A stretch of DNA of 64,000 nt, taken from NCBI RefSeq assembly GCF_031179285.1, contig NZ_JAPSHY010000001.1, forward strand, positions 1 to 64,000, read 5' to 3'. Source of the DNA: Microbacterium sp. Lineage in GTDB: Bacteria; Actinomycetota; Actinomycetes; Actinomycetales; Microbacteriaceae. Positions 26,342-35,509 of the stretch are shown piece after piece (positions within the stretch are counted from its first letter, which is position 1; the number at the start of each line of letters is the position of its first letter). The notes beneath the pieces are model-generated. The model saw nothing but the letters and a program-made list of their open reading frames with translations, made no database searches and was not told where the DNA came from. A program made the translations under genes and the position numbers.

Positions 26342-26374
26342 ATGACCCACGTCCGAAGGAGCACCCATGGCTGA
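26342..26374 (+). CDS. Short upstream ORF overlapping the hom start codon
   Basis: Ten codons (MTHVRRSTHG) then TGA, in a different frame from hom. It has its own strong Shine-Dalgarno (AAGGAG at 26332-26337). Its codons cover the hom ribosome-binding site GAAGGAG (26355-26361), and it stops 5 nt after the hom ATG, an arrangement that could couple or gate hom translation. Two of ten codons are Thr, too few to claim classical attenuation, and no terminator hairpin follows. Confidence 0.4.
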   Translation: MTHVRRSTHG

Positions 26375-27671
26375 GTACCGACGACTTCGAGTGGCACTGC
26401 TGGGCGCAGGCGCCGTCGGCTCGCAGGTCGCAGCCCTTCTGCTGCGACACGGCGACGAGCTCGCCGACCGTGCGGGGGCCTCACTGGAACTGGCCGGAAT
26501 CGCCGTGCGGAACCCCGATGCACCTCGCGACACCGATTTGCCGCAGGAGCTGTTCACGACCGACGCGGAGTCGCTGGTCGTCGGCTCTGACATCGTGATC
26601 GAGCTCATCGGCGGCATCGAGCCGGCCCGCACCAGCATCCTGCAGGCGATCGGCTCGGGGGCGGACGTCGTCACCGCGAACAAGGCACTGCTCGCCACTC
26701 ACGGTCCCGAACTCTTCGAGGCCGCTGACCGGGTCGGCGCGTCCATCTACTACGAGGCCGCCGCCGCCGGCGCGATTCCGATCATCCGCCCCCTGCGCGA
26801 TTCGCTCGCCGGCGACCGCGTCGTGCGGATCATGGGCATCGTCAACGGCACCACCAACTACATCCTCGATCGGATGGACACGGAGGGCGCCGACTTCGCC
26901 GAGGTGCTCGCCGACGCTCAGCGCCTCGGGTATGCCGAGTCCGACCCCACCGCCGACGTCGAGGGATACGACGCGGCGCAGAAGGCCGCGATCCTCGCCA
27001 GCCTCGCATTCCACACCGCCGTTCCTCTGGATGCCGTGCACCGCGAGGGCATCTCGTCGATCTCGGCGGCGATGATCGAAGAGGCGCGATCGGCGGGATT
27101 CGTCATCAAACTGCTCGCGGTGTGCGAGCGGCTCGAGGCCGACGGCGGGGAATCCATCTCGGTGCGCGTCTATCCCGCGCTGGTTCCCCGGTCGCACCCC
27201 CTGGCCACCGTGCACGGTGCGAACAACGCCGTCTTCGTCGAGGCCGAGGCGGCCGGCTCCCTGATGTTCTACGGTGCGGGCGCCGGTGGCGTGCAGACGG
27301 CATCGGCCGTGCTGGGCGATGTGGTCTCGGCGGCGCGTCGGCACATCGCCGGCGGCGTCGGGGTCGGGGAGTCCACCAGGGCGAACCTCCCGATCGTGCC
27401 GATCGGCCACGTCACCACCCGGTACCAGATCACGCTCGAGGTGGCGGATGCGCCCGGCGTGCTCGCCACGGTCGCCGGGATCCTCAGCGACGGGGGAGTG
27501 TCGGTCGCCACCGTGGTGCAGACCGTCGAGGGCGAGGACGAGCCGACCGCGCGCCTGATCATCGGCACGCATCGAGCGGCGGATCAGGCGCTCAGCGAAA
27601 CCGTCGCCGCGCTCGCCGAGAGCTCCGTGGTGGAACGCGTGGTCTCGGTGCTGCGCGTGGAAGGCGAGTGA
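26367..27671 (+). CDS. hom: Homoserine dehydrogenase
   Basis: Reduces aspartate semialdehyde to homoserine with NAD(P)H. 434 aa. N-terminal Rossmann loop LLGAGAVGSQV at 10-20, catalytic-domain motif GIVNGTTNYILDRM near 160, and a C-terminal ACT domain from about residue 350 (RYQITLEVADAPGVLATVAG), the usual site of threonine feedback. ATG preceded by GAAGGAG, and by the overlapping short ORF. Overlaps thrB by 4 bp. The usual actinobacterial order hom-thrC-thrB lacks thrC here. Confidence 0.96.
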   Translation: MAEYRRLRVALLGAGAVGSQVAALLLRHGDELADRAGASLELAGIAVRNPDAPRDTDLPQELFTTDAESLVVGSDIVIELIGGIEPARTSILQAIGSGADVVTANKALLATHGPELFEAADRVGASIYYEAAAAGAIPIIRPLRDSLAGDRVVRIMGIVNGTTNYILDRMDTEGADFAEVLADAQRLGYAESDPTADVEGYDAAQKAAILASLAFHTAVPLDAVHREGISSISAAMIEEARSAGFVIKLLAVCERLEADGGESISVRVYPALVPRSHPLATVHGANNAVFVEAEAAGSLMFYGAGAGGVQTASAVLGDVVSAARRHIAGGVGVGESTRANLPIVPIGHVTTRYQITLEVADAPGVLATVAGILSDGGVSVATVVQTVEGEDEPTARLIIGTHRAADQALSETVAALAESSVVERVVSVLRVEGE

Positions 27672-28651
27672 CGGTGGCAGAGCTCGCCGTCGGCGCCATG
27701 GACGGCCCAGCGCGCGGCTGGACAGCGGAGGGGCGCACCGTGGAGGTCCGCGTTCCCGCGACCAGCGCGAACCTCGGACCGGGCTTCGACACGCTGGGAC
27801 TCGCGCTGAGCGTGTACGACTCTCTCCTGGTCACGGCGCTGCCGGCAGGCGCGCTCGAGATCGAAGTGACCGGTTCCGGTGCCGAAGACATTCCCCGCGA
27901 CGCCTCCAACCTCATCGTCCGCACGATCGAGCACGTGTACGCCGACGTCGCCCGCCCCATGCCCGGCCTTCGCATCGTGGCCGACAACGGCGTGCCGCAC
28001 GGCCGCGGCCTCGGCTCGTCGGGAGCGGCGGTTGCTGCGGGCGTGCTGGCGGCCAAGGGCCTTCTGGCCGGCGATGTCGAGATCAGCGACGACGACCTCC
28101 TCCGCCTCGCCACCGAGGTCGAAGGGCACCCCGACAACGTCGCGCCCGCCCTGTTCGGTGGCCTGACGATCGCCTGGATGGGCGAGCGCGGCGCGCAGCA
28201 CAAGAAGCTCCTCGTGCATCGCGGCGTCTCGCCGCTCGTGCTCGTGCCGGCGTACACCATGTCGACGTCGCTCGCCCGGTCACTGCAGCCTCCGCACGTC
28301 TCCCGAGAAGACGCGATCTTCAACGTCTCGCGTTCGGCGCTGCTGATCGCAGCGCTCACTCAGAGTCCTGAGCTGCTTCTGGACGCGACGGCGGACCGGC
28401 TGCATCAGGATTACCGCGCCGAGGCCATGCCGGAGACGCTGCGCCTCGTGCAGGCTCTGCGCCGCGCCGGCTTCGCAGCGGTGGTCTCCGGCGCAGGTCC
28501 GAGCGTGCTGGTCCTGGCCGATGGCCCTGGCCGGCGGCAGGACGCGGTGGAGCTTGCGGCGTCGGTGACGGACACCCCGTGGGAGGCCCTCCTGCTCGCG
28601 GTCGACGTGCGTGGTGGTACAGTGGGGGATCGAGCGGAGGGCTCCACGTAA
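27668..28651 (+). CDS. thrB: Homoserine kinase
   Basis: GHMP kinase phosphorylating homoserine for threonine synthesis. 327 aa from a GTG that overlaps the hom stop (GTGA). Motif 1 PATSANLGPGFDTLG, phosphate loop PHGRGLGSSGAAVAAG and the C-terminal SGAGPSVLVL are all intact. An alternative GTG two codons later cannot be excluded. A CACGT-AACT-ACGTG hairpin spans its stop codon at the edge of the rho leader. thrC must be elsewhere. Confidence 0.95.
   Translation: MTVAELAVGAMDGPARGWTAEGRTVEVRVPATSANLGPGFDTLGLALSVYDSLLVTALPAGALEIEVTGSGAEDIPRDASNLIVRTIEHVYADVARPMPGLRIVADNGVPHGRGLGSSGAAVAAGVLAAKGLLAGDVEISDDDLLRLATEVEGHPDNVAPALFGGLTIAWMGERGAQHKKLLVHRGVSPLVLVPAYTMSTSLARSLQPPHVSREDAIFNVSRSALLIAALTQSPELLLDATADRLHQDYRAEAMPETLRLVQALRRAGFAAVVSGAGPSVLVLADGPGRRQDAVELAASVTDTPWEALLLAVDVRGGTVGDRAEGST
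28618..28623 (+). promoter_or_regulatory. Candidate -10 for rho inside the end of thrB
   Basis: TACAGT; a start near 28630 would give rho a leader of about 180 nt. Confidence 0.35.
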
Positions 28652-28812
28652 CTACGTGAATCTGGCCCCATTGCAATCTGCAAGACCCGCATGTGAAACC
28701 CCAAGGCCCCAGTGCTTCGGCTGGCTGACGCTCAGCGTCTGCCCGTGCGATCGCGCGCAGCACCCGTTGTGCGCGTAAACGCTCATTTCCCACGACATAT
28801 GAGGGAGTACTC
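28652..28812 (+). promoter_or_regulatory. Structured leader region of rho
   Basis: 161 bp without a gene. Small hairpins are visible: CACGT/ACGTG (28645-28658), TTGCA/TGCAA (28671-28683) and CGCGCA/TGCGCG (28754-28775). C-rich single-stranded stretches (GGCCCC, ACCCC) lie between. In E. coli, rho is autoregulated by Rho-dependent termination in its leader; a similar role here is inference. Confidence 0.35.
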
Positions 28813-30756
28813 GTGGAGAATTTCTCCGAGACCCAGAACGATCAGTCGGCTTCGGTCGCCGAAGCACCGGCGCCGGTGAGTGCCGAGTCGGCGCCGGCCG
28901 CCCCTGCTCGCAAGCGCGCGCCGCGTCGCGCGACGTCCGCCACCGCCGCGGCGAAGGCGGAGCAGGCCGCCACCGAGAGCACGCCGTCTTCCGCGGCTGC
29001 CAAGGATGCGCCGGTGAAGACCGCCGAGATGGCTCCGGCGAACGAGGCACCGGCGAGCGCCGCATCGTCGGCGGATGCACCGGCGAAGGCCCCGGCCGCC
29101 GACAGCGCCGCCGAGGCGGCGCCGAAAGCGAAAGCCCCCCGTCGCAGCCGGGCGAAGAAGGCGGATGCTGACGCGCCCGCACCCGAGACGAGCGACGCCG
29201 CCGCTGGACAGGCCGACGCCGCAACCGCCGAGGCGACAGAGCCCGCCGCAGAATCGGCCCCGAAGAGCACTGGTCGGGGTCGCCGCGGAGCGAAGCCGGC
29301 AGCCCAGGACACCGCCGCTGAGCCCGCAGCCGAGCAACCTGCCACGACGCCTGCCGAATCCGCGCCCGGCGACGGCGCCGACGGTGAGGGCGGCGACGAG
29401 GCCGGCGGCCGTGGCCGTGGCCGCAACCGCAGCCGCAACCGCGGGCGTGGCCAGAACGGGTCGGCACAGGAGCAGCAGCCGGCCCCCGCCGAGAGCGAGC
29501 AGTCCGCGAACAGCCGCAACCGTCAGCGCAACAAGCGCCGCGGCGGCGAGCCCACCGACGAGTTCGACACCGAGATCGGAGAGGACGACGTCCTGATCCC
29601 GATCGCGGGCATCCTCGATGTCCTCGACAACTATGCCTTCGTGCGCACCACCGGCTACCTCGCCGGTCCCAGCGACGTGTACGTCTCGCTCGGCCAGGTC
29701 AAGAAGTACAACCTGCGCAAGGGCGACGCCGTCGTCGGCTCGATCAAGCAGCCGCGCGAGGGCGAGCAGCAGGGGCGCCAGAAGTACAACGCGCTCGTCA
29801 AGGTCGACTCGATCAACGGCCTCTCGGTCGACGACGCGGCCACCCGCGTGGAGTTCGGCAAGCTCACCCCGCTGTACCCGCAGGAGCGCCTGCGTCTGGA
29901 GACCGCGCCCGAGAAGCTCACGCAGCGCATCATCGATCTGGTCGCCCCGATCGGAAAGGGGCAGCGCGGTCTGATCGTCGCTCCTCCGAAGGCCGGCAAG
30001 ACGATCGTGCTGCAGCAGATCGCCAACGCCATCGCACAGAACAACCCCGAGGTCCACCTCATGGTCGTGCTCGTCGACGAGCGCCCCGAAGAGGTCACCG
30101 ACATGGAGCGCACGGTGAAGGGCGAGGTCATCGCCTCGACCTTCGATCGTCCGGCCGAAGATCACACCACGGTCGCCGAACTCGCCATCGAGCGGGCGAA
30201 GCGTCTCGTCGAACTGGGTCGCGACGTCGTCGTGCTCCTCGACTCGATCACTCGTCTCGGTCGCGCCTACAACCTCGCAGCTCCCGCCTCGGGCCGCGTG
30301 CTCACCGGCGGCGTCGACGCTTCGGCGCTGTACCCGCCGAAGCGCTTCTTCGGCGCCGCGCGCAATATCGAGAACGGCGGATCGCTCACGATCCTCGCCA
30401 CCGCGCTCGTCGAGACCGGATCCAAGATGGACGAGGTCATCTTCGAGGAGTTCAAGGGCACAGGCAACAGCGAACTGCGCCTGTCTCGCGCTCTCGCCGA
30501 CAAGCGGATCTTCCCGGCGGTCGACGTCAACGCCTCGAGCACCCGTCGCGAGGAGATGCTGCTGTCGGCCGACGAGGTCAAGATCACCTGGAAGCTGCGT
30601 CGTGCCCTCGCGGGACTCGACCAGCAGCAGGCTCTCGAGGTCGTGCTCGGCAAGCTCAAGGAGACCAACTCCAACGTCGAGTTCCTCATCCAGATGCAGA
30701 AGTCGATCCCGACACTGCCGTCCGGTGGCCACGGCCACGACAACAACATTCGCTGA
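28813..30756 (+). CDS. rho: Transcription termination factor Rho
   Basis: Hexameric RNA helicase that ends transcripts and uncouples RNA polymerase. 647 aa, about 230 more than E. coli Rho because of an N-terminal extension: residues 1-190 are Ala/Pro/Glu-rich and 195-215 carry the Arg/Gly/Asn-rich run [15 protein letters not shown], a likely RNA-binding segment typical of high-GC Actinobacteria. The conserved core starts near 245 ([20 protein letters not shown]). Walker A is [10 protein letters not shown] with Lys396, Walker B is [16 protein letters not shown], and the Q/R-loop region is intact. GTG start with GGGAG upstream. Confidence 0.97.
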   Translation: MENFSETQNDQSASVAEAPAPVSAESAPAAPARKRAPRRATSATAAAKAEQAATESTPSSAAAKDAPVKTAEMAPANEAPASAASSADAPAKAPAADSAAEAAPKAKAPRRSRAKKADADAPAPETSDAAAGQADAATAEATEPAAESAPKSTGRGRRGAKPAAQDTAAEPAAEQPATTPAESAPGDGADGEGGDEAGGRGRGRNRSRNRGRGQNGSAQEQQPAPAESEQSANSRNRQRNKRRGGEPTDEFDTEIGEDDVLIPIAGILDVLDNYAFVRTTGYLAGPSDVYVSLGQVKKYNLRKGDAVVGSIKQPREGEQQGRQKYNALVKVDSINGLSVDDAATRVEFGKLTPLYPQERLRLETAPEKLTQRIIDLVAPIGKGQRGLIVAPPKAGKTIVLQQIANAIAQNNPEVHLMVVLVDERPEEVTDMERTVKGEVIASTFDRPAEDHTTVAELAIERAKRLVELGRDVVVLLDSITRLGRAYNLAAPASGRVLTGGVDASALYPPKRFFGAARNIENGGSLTILATALVETGSKMDEVIFEEFKGTGNSELRLSRALADKRIFPAVDVNASSTRREEMLLSADEVKITWKLRRALAGLDQQQALEVVLGKLKETNSNVEFLIQMQKSIPTLPSGGHGHDNNIR

Positions 30757-30763
30757 GGCCTGC

Positions 30764-31843
30764 GTGTTCGAGTCCGTCCAGACTCTGATCGACGAGCATC
30801 GCCGGGTGCAGGAGGAGCTCTCCGACCCGGCGGTGCACGCCGATGCCGGCCGCGCCAAGCGGGTGAACCGCCGCTACGCGGAGCTGAGCAGGATCGTCGC
30901 CGCTCACGAGGCGTGGGTTGCGGCATCCGATGATCTGGATGCGGCTCGCGAGTTCGCCAAGGAGGACGAGGCGTTCGCGGCCGAGGTCCCGGCGCTCGAG
31001 GAGAGCCTCGCGACAGCGCAGGAACGCCTGCGTCGCCTGCTCATCCCGCGCGATCCCGACGATGCCCGTGACGTGATCATGGAGATCAAGGCGGGGGAGG
31101 GTGGGGCTGAATCGGCCCTTTTCGCCGCTGACCTGCTGCGCATGTACATCCAGTACGCGGCGCACAAAGGGTGGAAGACGGAGCTGCTCGACCGGAACGA
31201 ATCCGACCTCGGTGGCTACAAGGACGTCCAGATCGCCATCAAGGGCAACTCTTCCGATCCGGCCCAGGGCGTCTGGGCGCACCTCAAGTACGAGGGCGGC
31301 GTCCACCGCGTGCAGCGTGTGCCCGCCACCGAGTCGCAGGGACGCATCCACACCTCGACGACCGGGGTGCTGGTCTTCCCCGAGGTCGATGAACCCGACG
31401 AGATCGAGATCAATCAGAACGATCTCAAGATCGACGTGTTCCGTTCTTCCGGCCCCGGCGGCCAGTCCGTGAACACCACCGACTCGGCCGTCCGCATCAC
31501 GCACGTGCCGACCGGCATCGTCGTGTCGATGCAGAACGAGAAGTCTCAGCTGCAGAACCGTGAGGCGGGCATGCGGGTGCTCCGCGCTCGCCTCCTGGCC
31601 AGGCAGCAGGAGGAGCTCGACGCCGCGGCATCCGACGCCCGCCGCTCGCAGATCCGCGGCATGGATCGGTCAGAGCGCATCCGGACCTACAACTTCCCCG
31701 AGAACCGCATCGCCGACCACCGCACGGGATTCAAGGCCTACAACCTCGACCAGGTGATGGACGGCGCGCTCGACCCGATCATCGAAAGCGCCATCAGCGC
31801 CGACGAAGAAGCGCGACTCGCCGCCCTCGGCTCGGACTCCTGA
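30764..31843 (+). CDS. prfA: Peptide chain release factor 1
   Basis: Reads UAA and UAG and triggers peptide release. 359 aa. The codon-recognition tripeptide is PAT at about 187-189, which identifies RF1 rather than RF2 (SPF). The catalytic GGQ is at about 232-234 in [18 protein letters not shown] start 7 bp after the rho stop, so the two are probably cotranscribed. Its usual neighbour prmC, which methylates the GGQ glutamine, lies 2 kb downstream after three inserted genes. Confidence 0.97.
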   Translation: MFESVQTLIDEHRRVQEELSDPAVHADAGRAKRVNRRYAELSRIVAAHEAWVAASDDLDAAREFAKEDEAFAAEVPALEESLATAQERLRRLLIPRDPDDARDVIMEIKAGEGGAESALFAADLLRMYIQYAAHKGWKTELLDRNESDLGGYKDVQIAIKGNSSDPAQGVWAHLKYEGGVHRVQRVPATESQGRIHTSTTGVLVFPEVDEPDEIEINQNDLKIDVFRSSGPGGQSVNTTDSAVRITHVPTGIVVSMQNEKSQLQNREAGMRVLRARLLARQQEELDAAASDARRSQIRGMDRSERIRTYNFPENRIADHRTGFKAYNLDQVMDGALDPIIESAISADEEARLAALGSDS

Positions 31844-31863
31844 CCCGACCTCGCGCCGAGGGC

Positions 31864-31869
31864 TATGCT
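31864..31869 (+). promoter_or_regulatory. -10 hexamer of a leaderless promoter
   Basis: TATGCT, 6 nt before the GTG at 31876. Confidence 0.5.
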
Positions 31870-31875
31870 CGGCGC

Positions 31876-32286
31876 GTGATCACGTTCCTGCTTCGAGCGT
31901 TCATCTTCCTCGCGTCTGCCGCGCTCGGCCTGGTCGTCGCGGACCTCGTGCTCGACGGGTTCCGGATCCAGTGGTCCCGGTGGTGGGGGTTCGTCGTCTG
32001 CATCGTGATCTTCGCGATCCTGCAGAGCGCCGTGACGCCACTGATCAGCCGGCTCGCGGATCGCTACGCACCGGTCCTGCTCGGCGGTATCGGGATCTTC
32101 TCGACGCTGATCGCTCTCGTCATCGTCGTCCTGTTGCCCATCGGCGGGCTGCGAATCGTCGATGCCGCGGGGTGGATCTTCGGTTCGGTGATCGTCTGGC
32201 TCGTGACGGCCCTGGCCACGGTGCTGCTGCAGATGATCTTCCTCAAGAGGAAGGCGCGCGGCGCGAGCGGAGACCGGTCGCGGTGA
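31876..32286 (+). CDS. Four-helix membrane protein (phage holin superfamily IV/YvlD-like)
   Basis: 136 aa, four transmembrane helices with a short basic tail. The order FLLRAFIFLASAALGLVVADLVLDGF then loop, then ILQSAVTPLI, matches chromosomal phage-holin-4-2 family proteins that are widespread in Actinobacteria and have nothing to do with prophage lysis in this setting. Function unknown. GTG start selected by the TATGCT box. Convergent with cysE (7-bp gap). Confidence 0.8.
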   Translation: MITFLLRAFIFLASAALGLVVADLVLDGFRIQWSRWWGFVVCIVIFAILQSAVTPLISRLADRYAPVLLGGIGIFSTLIALVIVVLLPIGGLRIVDAAGWIFGSVIVWLVTALATVLLQMIFLKRKARGASGDRSR

Positions 32287-32293
32287 CCGATGC

Positions 32294-32863
32294 TCAGATC
32301 GCGTAGTCGGGCGCGGTGAGAACAGCGCGGGTGTCTTCGCCGGGGACCCGCGGGCGGGGCCTTGCAGGAACACCGACCAGGATGCTGTCGGCGGGCGCAT
32401 CCTTCGTGACCACCGCGTTCGCCCCGATGACGGAGCCTGCGCCGATGGTGACCGGACCCAGGATCTTCGCCCCCGCACCGACGGCGACGCGGTCGCCCAG
32501 TGTGGGGTGGCGCTTTCCCGAGTCCCGCGTGCGTCCGCCCAGGGTCACCCCGTGGTAGAGCATCGCGTCATCGCCGATCTCCGACGTCTCGCCGATGACG
32601 ACGCCCATGCCGTGATCGATGAAGAACCGCCGCCCGATCCGGGCGCCGGGATGGATCTCGATCCCGGTCAGCAAGCGGGTGAGTTGCGACCCGGCGCGTG
32701 CGAGCAGCCGGATGCGGCGCCGCCACAGCGCATGCCACAGCCGGTGTGCCCAGATCGCGTGCAGCCCGGGGTACAGCAGCGCCACCTCGACCGCGCTTCG
32801 AGCTGCGGGATCCCGCAGTCGAGCGGCGGCGATGTCCTCGCGCATTCGGCCGATCAGGCCCAT
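32294..32863 (-). CDS. cysE: Serine O-acetyltransferase
   Basis: Acetylates L-serine with acetyl-CoA, the first step to cysteine. 189 aa, the short form common in Gram-positives. N-terminal helical segment to about residue 65, then left-handed beta-helix hexapeptides including [16 protein letters not shown] and [18 protein letters not shown], which contains active-site and cofactor residues. It starts 7 bp after the cysK stop, forming a two-gene cysK-cysE operon whose products may form the cysteine synthase complex. Confidence 0.95.
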   Translation of the reverse strand: MGLIGRMREDIAAARLRDPAARSAVEVALLYPGLHAIWAHRLWHALWRRRIRLLARAGSQLTRLLTGIEIHPGARIGRRFFIDHGMGVVIGETSEIGDDAMLYHGVTLGGRTRDSGKRHPTLGDRVAVGAGAKILGPVTIGAGSVIGANAVVTKDAPADSILVGVPARPRPRVPGEDTRAVLTAPDYAI

Positions 32864-32870
32864 GTCCGGC

Positions 32871-33809
32871 TCAATCCTCGCGCAGGTCCTCGAACAGCGC
32901 CGTGGAGATGTACCGCTCGCCCGTGTCGGGAACGACCACGACGATGGTCTTGCCCGCGTTCTCCGGCCGCGCTGCCACCTGCAGTGCCGCCCAGACAGCC
33001 GCACCGGACGACATCCCGACCAGGAGCCCCTCTTTGGCGGCCAGTTCACGCGCGACACGGAGGGAGTCGTCGAACTCGACGGTGACGACCTCGTCGATCA
33101 CCTCTCGGTCGAGTACGGCGGGGACGAAGTTCGGACCGATGCCCTGGATCTTGTGCGGGCCCGGGCGTCCTTCCGAGAGCACAGGAGAATCCTTGGGTTC
33201 GACGGCGATGACCTGAACCCCGGGCTTCACCGCCTTCAGCGCCTGACCGGTGCCGGTGACGGTTCCGCCGGTGCCGACTCCCGCGACCAGGATGTCGACG
33301 GCGCCGTCGGTGTCGCGGAGGATCTCCTGCGCGGTGGTCTCGCGATGGATGCGCGGGTTCGCCTCGTTCTCGAACTGGCGGATCCAGATCGCGCCCGGCG
33401 TCTCCGCCACGATGCGCTTGGTCTCCTCGATGGCGCCGCTCATGCCCTTGGTCGGGTCGGTGAGCACGATCTCCGCTCCGAAGGCCTTCAGCAGCACCCG
33501 CCGCTCCTTCGACATCGAGGCCGGCATCGTGAGGATCACCTTGTAGCCTCGCGCGGCGCCGACCATGGCGAGTGCGATGCCGGTGTTGCCGCTCGTCGAC
33601 TCGACGATGGTGCCGCCGGGCCCCAGTTCTCCGGATTCCTCAGCCGCGTTGATCATCGCGATGCCGATGCGGTCCTTCACGCTCGACGCCGGGTTGTAGA
33701 ACTCCAGCTTCGCGAGCACGGTCGCATCCACGCCCTCGGTCACCCGGTTGAGGCGGACCAGGGGAGTGTTGCCGAAGGCGGTGGTGATGTCGGAGTGGAT
33801 GCCGGGCAT
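32871..33809 (-). CDS. cysK: Cysteine synthase A (O-acetylserine sulfhydrylase)
   Basis: PLP enzyme combining O-acetylserine with sulfide. 312 aa. The PLP lysine is in [10 protein letters not shown] near 43, the substrate loop STSGNTG near 70, and the glycine-rich phosphate cradle [10 protein letters not shown] near 175. Shine-Dalgarno AGGAAAGG precedes the ATG. TAGGCT on its strand at about 33848 is a possible -10. The reading frame continues far upstream across prmC, which is shadow. Divergent from prmC. Confidence 0.96.
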   Translation of the reverse strand: MPGIHSDITTAFGNTPLVRLNRVTEGVDATVLAKLEFYNPASSVKDRIGIAMINAAEESGELGPGGTIVESTSGNTGIALAMVGAARGYKVILTMPASMSKERRVLLKAFGAEIVLTDPTKGMSGAIEETKRIVAETPGAIWIRQFENEANPRIHRETTAQEILRDTDGAVDILVAGVGTGGTVTGTGQALKAVKPGVQVIAVEPKDSPVLSEGRPGPHKIQGIGPNFVPAVLDREVIDEVVTVEFDDSLRVARELAAKEGLLVGMSSGAAVWAALQVAARPENAGKTIVVVVPDTGERYISTALFEDLRED

Positions 33810-33895
33810 GAGGAGCCTTTCCTGAACGGGACACTGCGGCAACAGCCTATGCGAGGCCGCCTGAAGGACTGCCAATATGACGCCCCGCGGCGCTC

Positions 33896-33901
33896 TACGC
33901 T
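33896..33901 (+). promoter_or_regulatory. -10 hexamer of a leaderless promoter
   Basis: TACGCT, 7 nt before the prmC ATG at 33909. Confidence 0.5.
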
Positions 33902-33908
33902 GGAACCC

Positions 33909-34769
33909 ATGCCCAAGATCACACTCGCCGCCCTGGTGCGCACGGTCGCGCAGCGTCTCGCGGAAGCAGGGGTGCCCGATCCGCTCGTCGACGCGGAGCT
34001 GCTGGCCGCTCACGTGCTCGAGCGCCGTCGTGGTGAGGTGCAGGCGGCGATCGTCCGCGGCGATGCCGTCGGGGAGGCGACGGTCGCTGCGATGGAGGCC
34101 TTGGCCGCCCGACGTGAGCGACGCGAGCCGCTGCAGCATCTGACCGGGGTGGCACCCTTCCGCCATCTCGAGCTCAGCGTCGGACCGGGCGTGTTCGTTC
34201 CGCGTCCGGAGACGGAGATGGTCGCCCAGTATGCCATCGACGCGCTGCTGAACGCAGCGGAACCGGATCCCATAGGCATCGATCTGGGGACGGGCAGCGG
34301 GGCCATCGCGCTGGCGATGGCGACCGAGGTGCCGCACGCGAGGATCTTCGCCGCCGAGGTCTCGGCCGATGCCCACGCATGGGCATCGCGTAACACCGCG
34401 GGGGTCGACAACTTGACGCTCGTGCTCGCCGATCTTGCCGAGGCATTCCCGGAGCTCGAGGGATCCGCCACCGTGGTCATCTCCAATCCGCCCTACGTGC
34501 CAGACGCCGCCATCCCACGGGACCCCGAAGTGCGGCTGTTCGATCCTGCTCTCGCACTGTACGGGGGCGCGGACGGGCTCGATCTGGTGCGGGTTCTCAG
34601 CGGTCGCGCCCGCCGCCTGCTGAAGCAGGGCGGGCTCCTCGTCATCGAGCACGGCGAGTTGCAGGGACAGGCGATCCGCGACATCCTGGCCGCCGACGGC
34701 TGGCGGGCGGCGGCGACGCATCACGACCTCACCCATCGCGACAGGGCGACCACTGCCCTGAACGGGTGA
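33909..34769 (+). CDS. prmC: Peptide chain release factor N5-glutamine methyltransferase
   Basis: Methylates the glutamine of the RF1/RF2 GGQ motif using SAM. 286 aa. N-terminal helical substrate-binding domain to about 90, signature [10 protein letters not shown] near 97, SAM motif [14 protein letters not shown] near 119, and catalytic [10 protein letters not shown] near 197. The leaderless promoter fixes the start. It begins a run of forward genes (Sua5, sugar transferase, AtpI, atp). Confidence 0.95.
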   Translation: MPKITLAALVRTVAQRLAEAGVPDPLVDAELLAAHVLERRRGEVQAAIVRGDAVGEATVAAMEALAARRERREPLQHLTGVAPFRHLELSVGPGVFVPRPETEMVAQYAIDALLNAAEPDPIGIDLGTGSGAIALAMATEVPHARIFAAEVSADAHAWASRNTAGVDNLTLVLADLAEAFPELEGSATVVISNPPYVPDAAIPRDPEVRLFDPALALYGGADGLDLVRVLSGRARRLLKQGGLLVIEHGELQGQAIRDILAADGWRAAATHHDLTHRDRATTALNG

Positions 34770-34795
34770 CCGTCGTCCGCGATCAGTCCGCCACG

Positions 34796-34801
34796 TACAA
34801 T
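34796..34801 (+). promoter_or_regulatory. -10 hexamer for the Sua5/YrdC gene
   Basis: TACAAT, 9 nt before the ATG at 34811; an ATG only 3 nt after the hexamer would precede the transcription start and is not used. Confidence 0.45.
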
Positions 34802-34810
34802 CGAATGGTC

Positions 34811-35509
34811 ATGTCCTCCATCTTCGACTGCACCGACGAGGCGCAGCTGCTCGCCGGCATGCGCCACGCGCGCCAGGCGATCGGTCGCGGCGAACTCATC
34901 GTCCTGCCCACGGACACCGTCTACGGTGTCGGTGCCGACGCCTTCTCTCCGAAGGCCGTGCAGCGCCTGCTCGATGCCAAGGGGCGCGGCAGGGACCAGC
35001 CTCCCCCCGTGCTCATCGGGACGAAGGAGACGCTGGAGGCACTCGTCGAAGAGGTTCCCCAGCCTGTCCGAGATCTCGTCGAGGCGTTCTGGCCGGGCGG
35101 GCTGACCATCGTGCTTCCCGCGCGACCGTCGCTGGCGTGGGACCTCGGCGAGACGCTCGGTACGGTCGCGGTCCGGATGCCCGAGGGCCGGGTCGCGCTC
35201 GAACTGCTCGCCGAGACGGGTCCGCTGGCGGTCTCCAGCGCGAATCTCACCGGCAGGGCCGCAGCGATCTCGGCGTTCGACGCCGAACGGATGCTGGGCG
35301 ACAGTGTCGCGGTGTATCTCGCCGACGGTCTGAGCAAGAACGGGATCGCGTCGACCATCGTGGACGCCACCTCTCTCGTCCGCCGTGGACCGGACGGTGA
35401 GTCCGGTCGCGTGCGTGTGCTCCGTGAGGGTGCGATCACCCGCGATCAGCTGCATGAGGTGCTGGGCGACCTGCTCGAACCGGTTCCGGCCGCGGACGAG
35501 GCTTCGTGA
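34811..35509 (+). CDS. L-threonylcarbamoyladenylate synthase (Sua5/YwlC/YrdC)
   Basis: Makes threonylcarbamoyl-AMP from threonine, bicarbonate and ATP, the first step of the t6A37 modification of ANN-decoding tRNAs. 232 aa, between single-domain YrdC and two-domain Sua5. YrdC signatures: LPTDTVYGVGADAFS, then PARPSLAWDLG and SSANLTGRAAA. The start is chosen as explained for the upstream hexamer. Its stop overlaps the GTG of the next gene by 4 bp. Confidence 0.93.
   Translation: MSSIFDCTDEAQLLAGMRHARQAIGRGELIVLPTDTVYGVGADAFSPKAVQRLLDAKGRGRDQPPPVLIGTKETLEALVEEVPQPVRDLVEAFWPGGLTIVLPARPSLAWDLGETLGTVAVRMPEGRVALELLAETGPLAVSSANLTGRAAAISAFDAERMLGDSVAVYLADGLSKNGIASTIVDATSLVRRGPDGESGRVRVLREGAITRDQLHEVLGDLLEPVPAADEAS

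Noticed and set aside
26342..26374. Threonine attenuator leader peptide
   Set aside because: Only two Thr codons, not adjacent, and no terminator or alternative hairpins before hom; kept only as a possible translational-coupling ORF.
28783..30858. 691-codon open frame antisense to rho
   Set aside because: GC-rich shadow of the rho gene; Leu/Gly/Arg-rich translation without any recognisable motif or ribosome-binding site.
31876..32286. Prophage remnant suggested by the holin-like fold
   Set aside because: This holin-superfamily protein is a common chromosomal gene in Actinobacteria, and no other phage gene is nearby.
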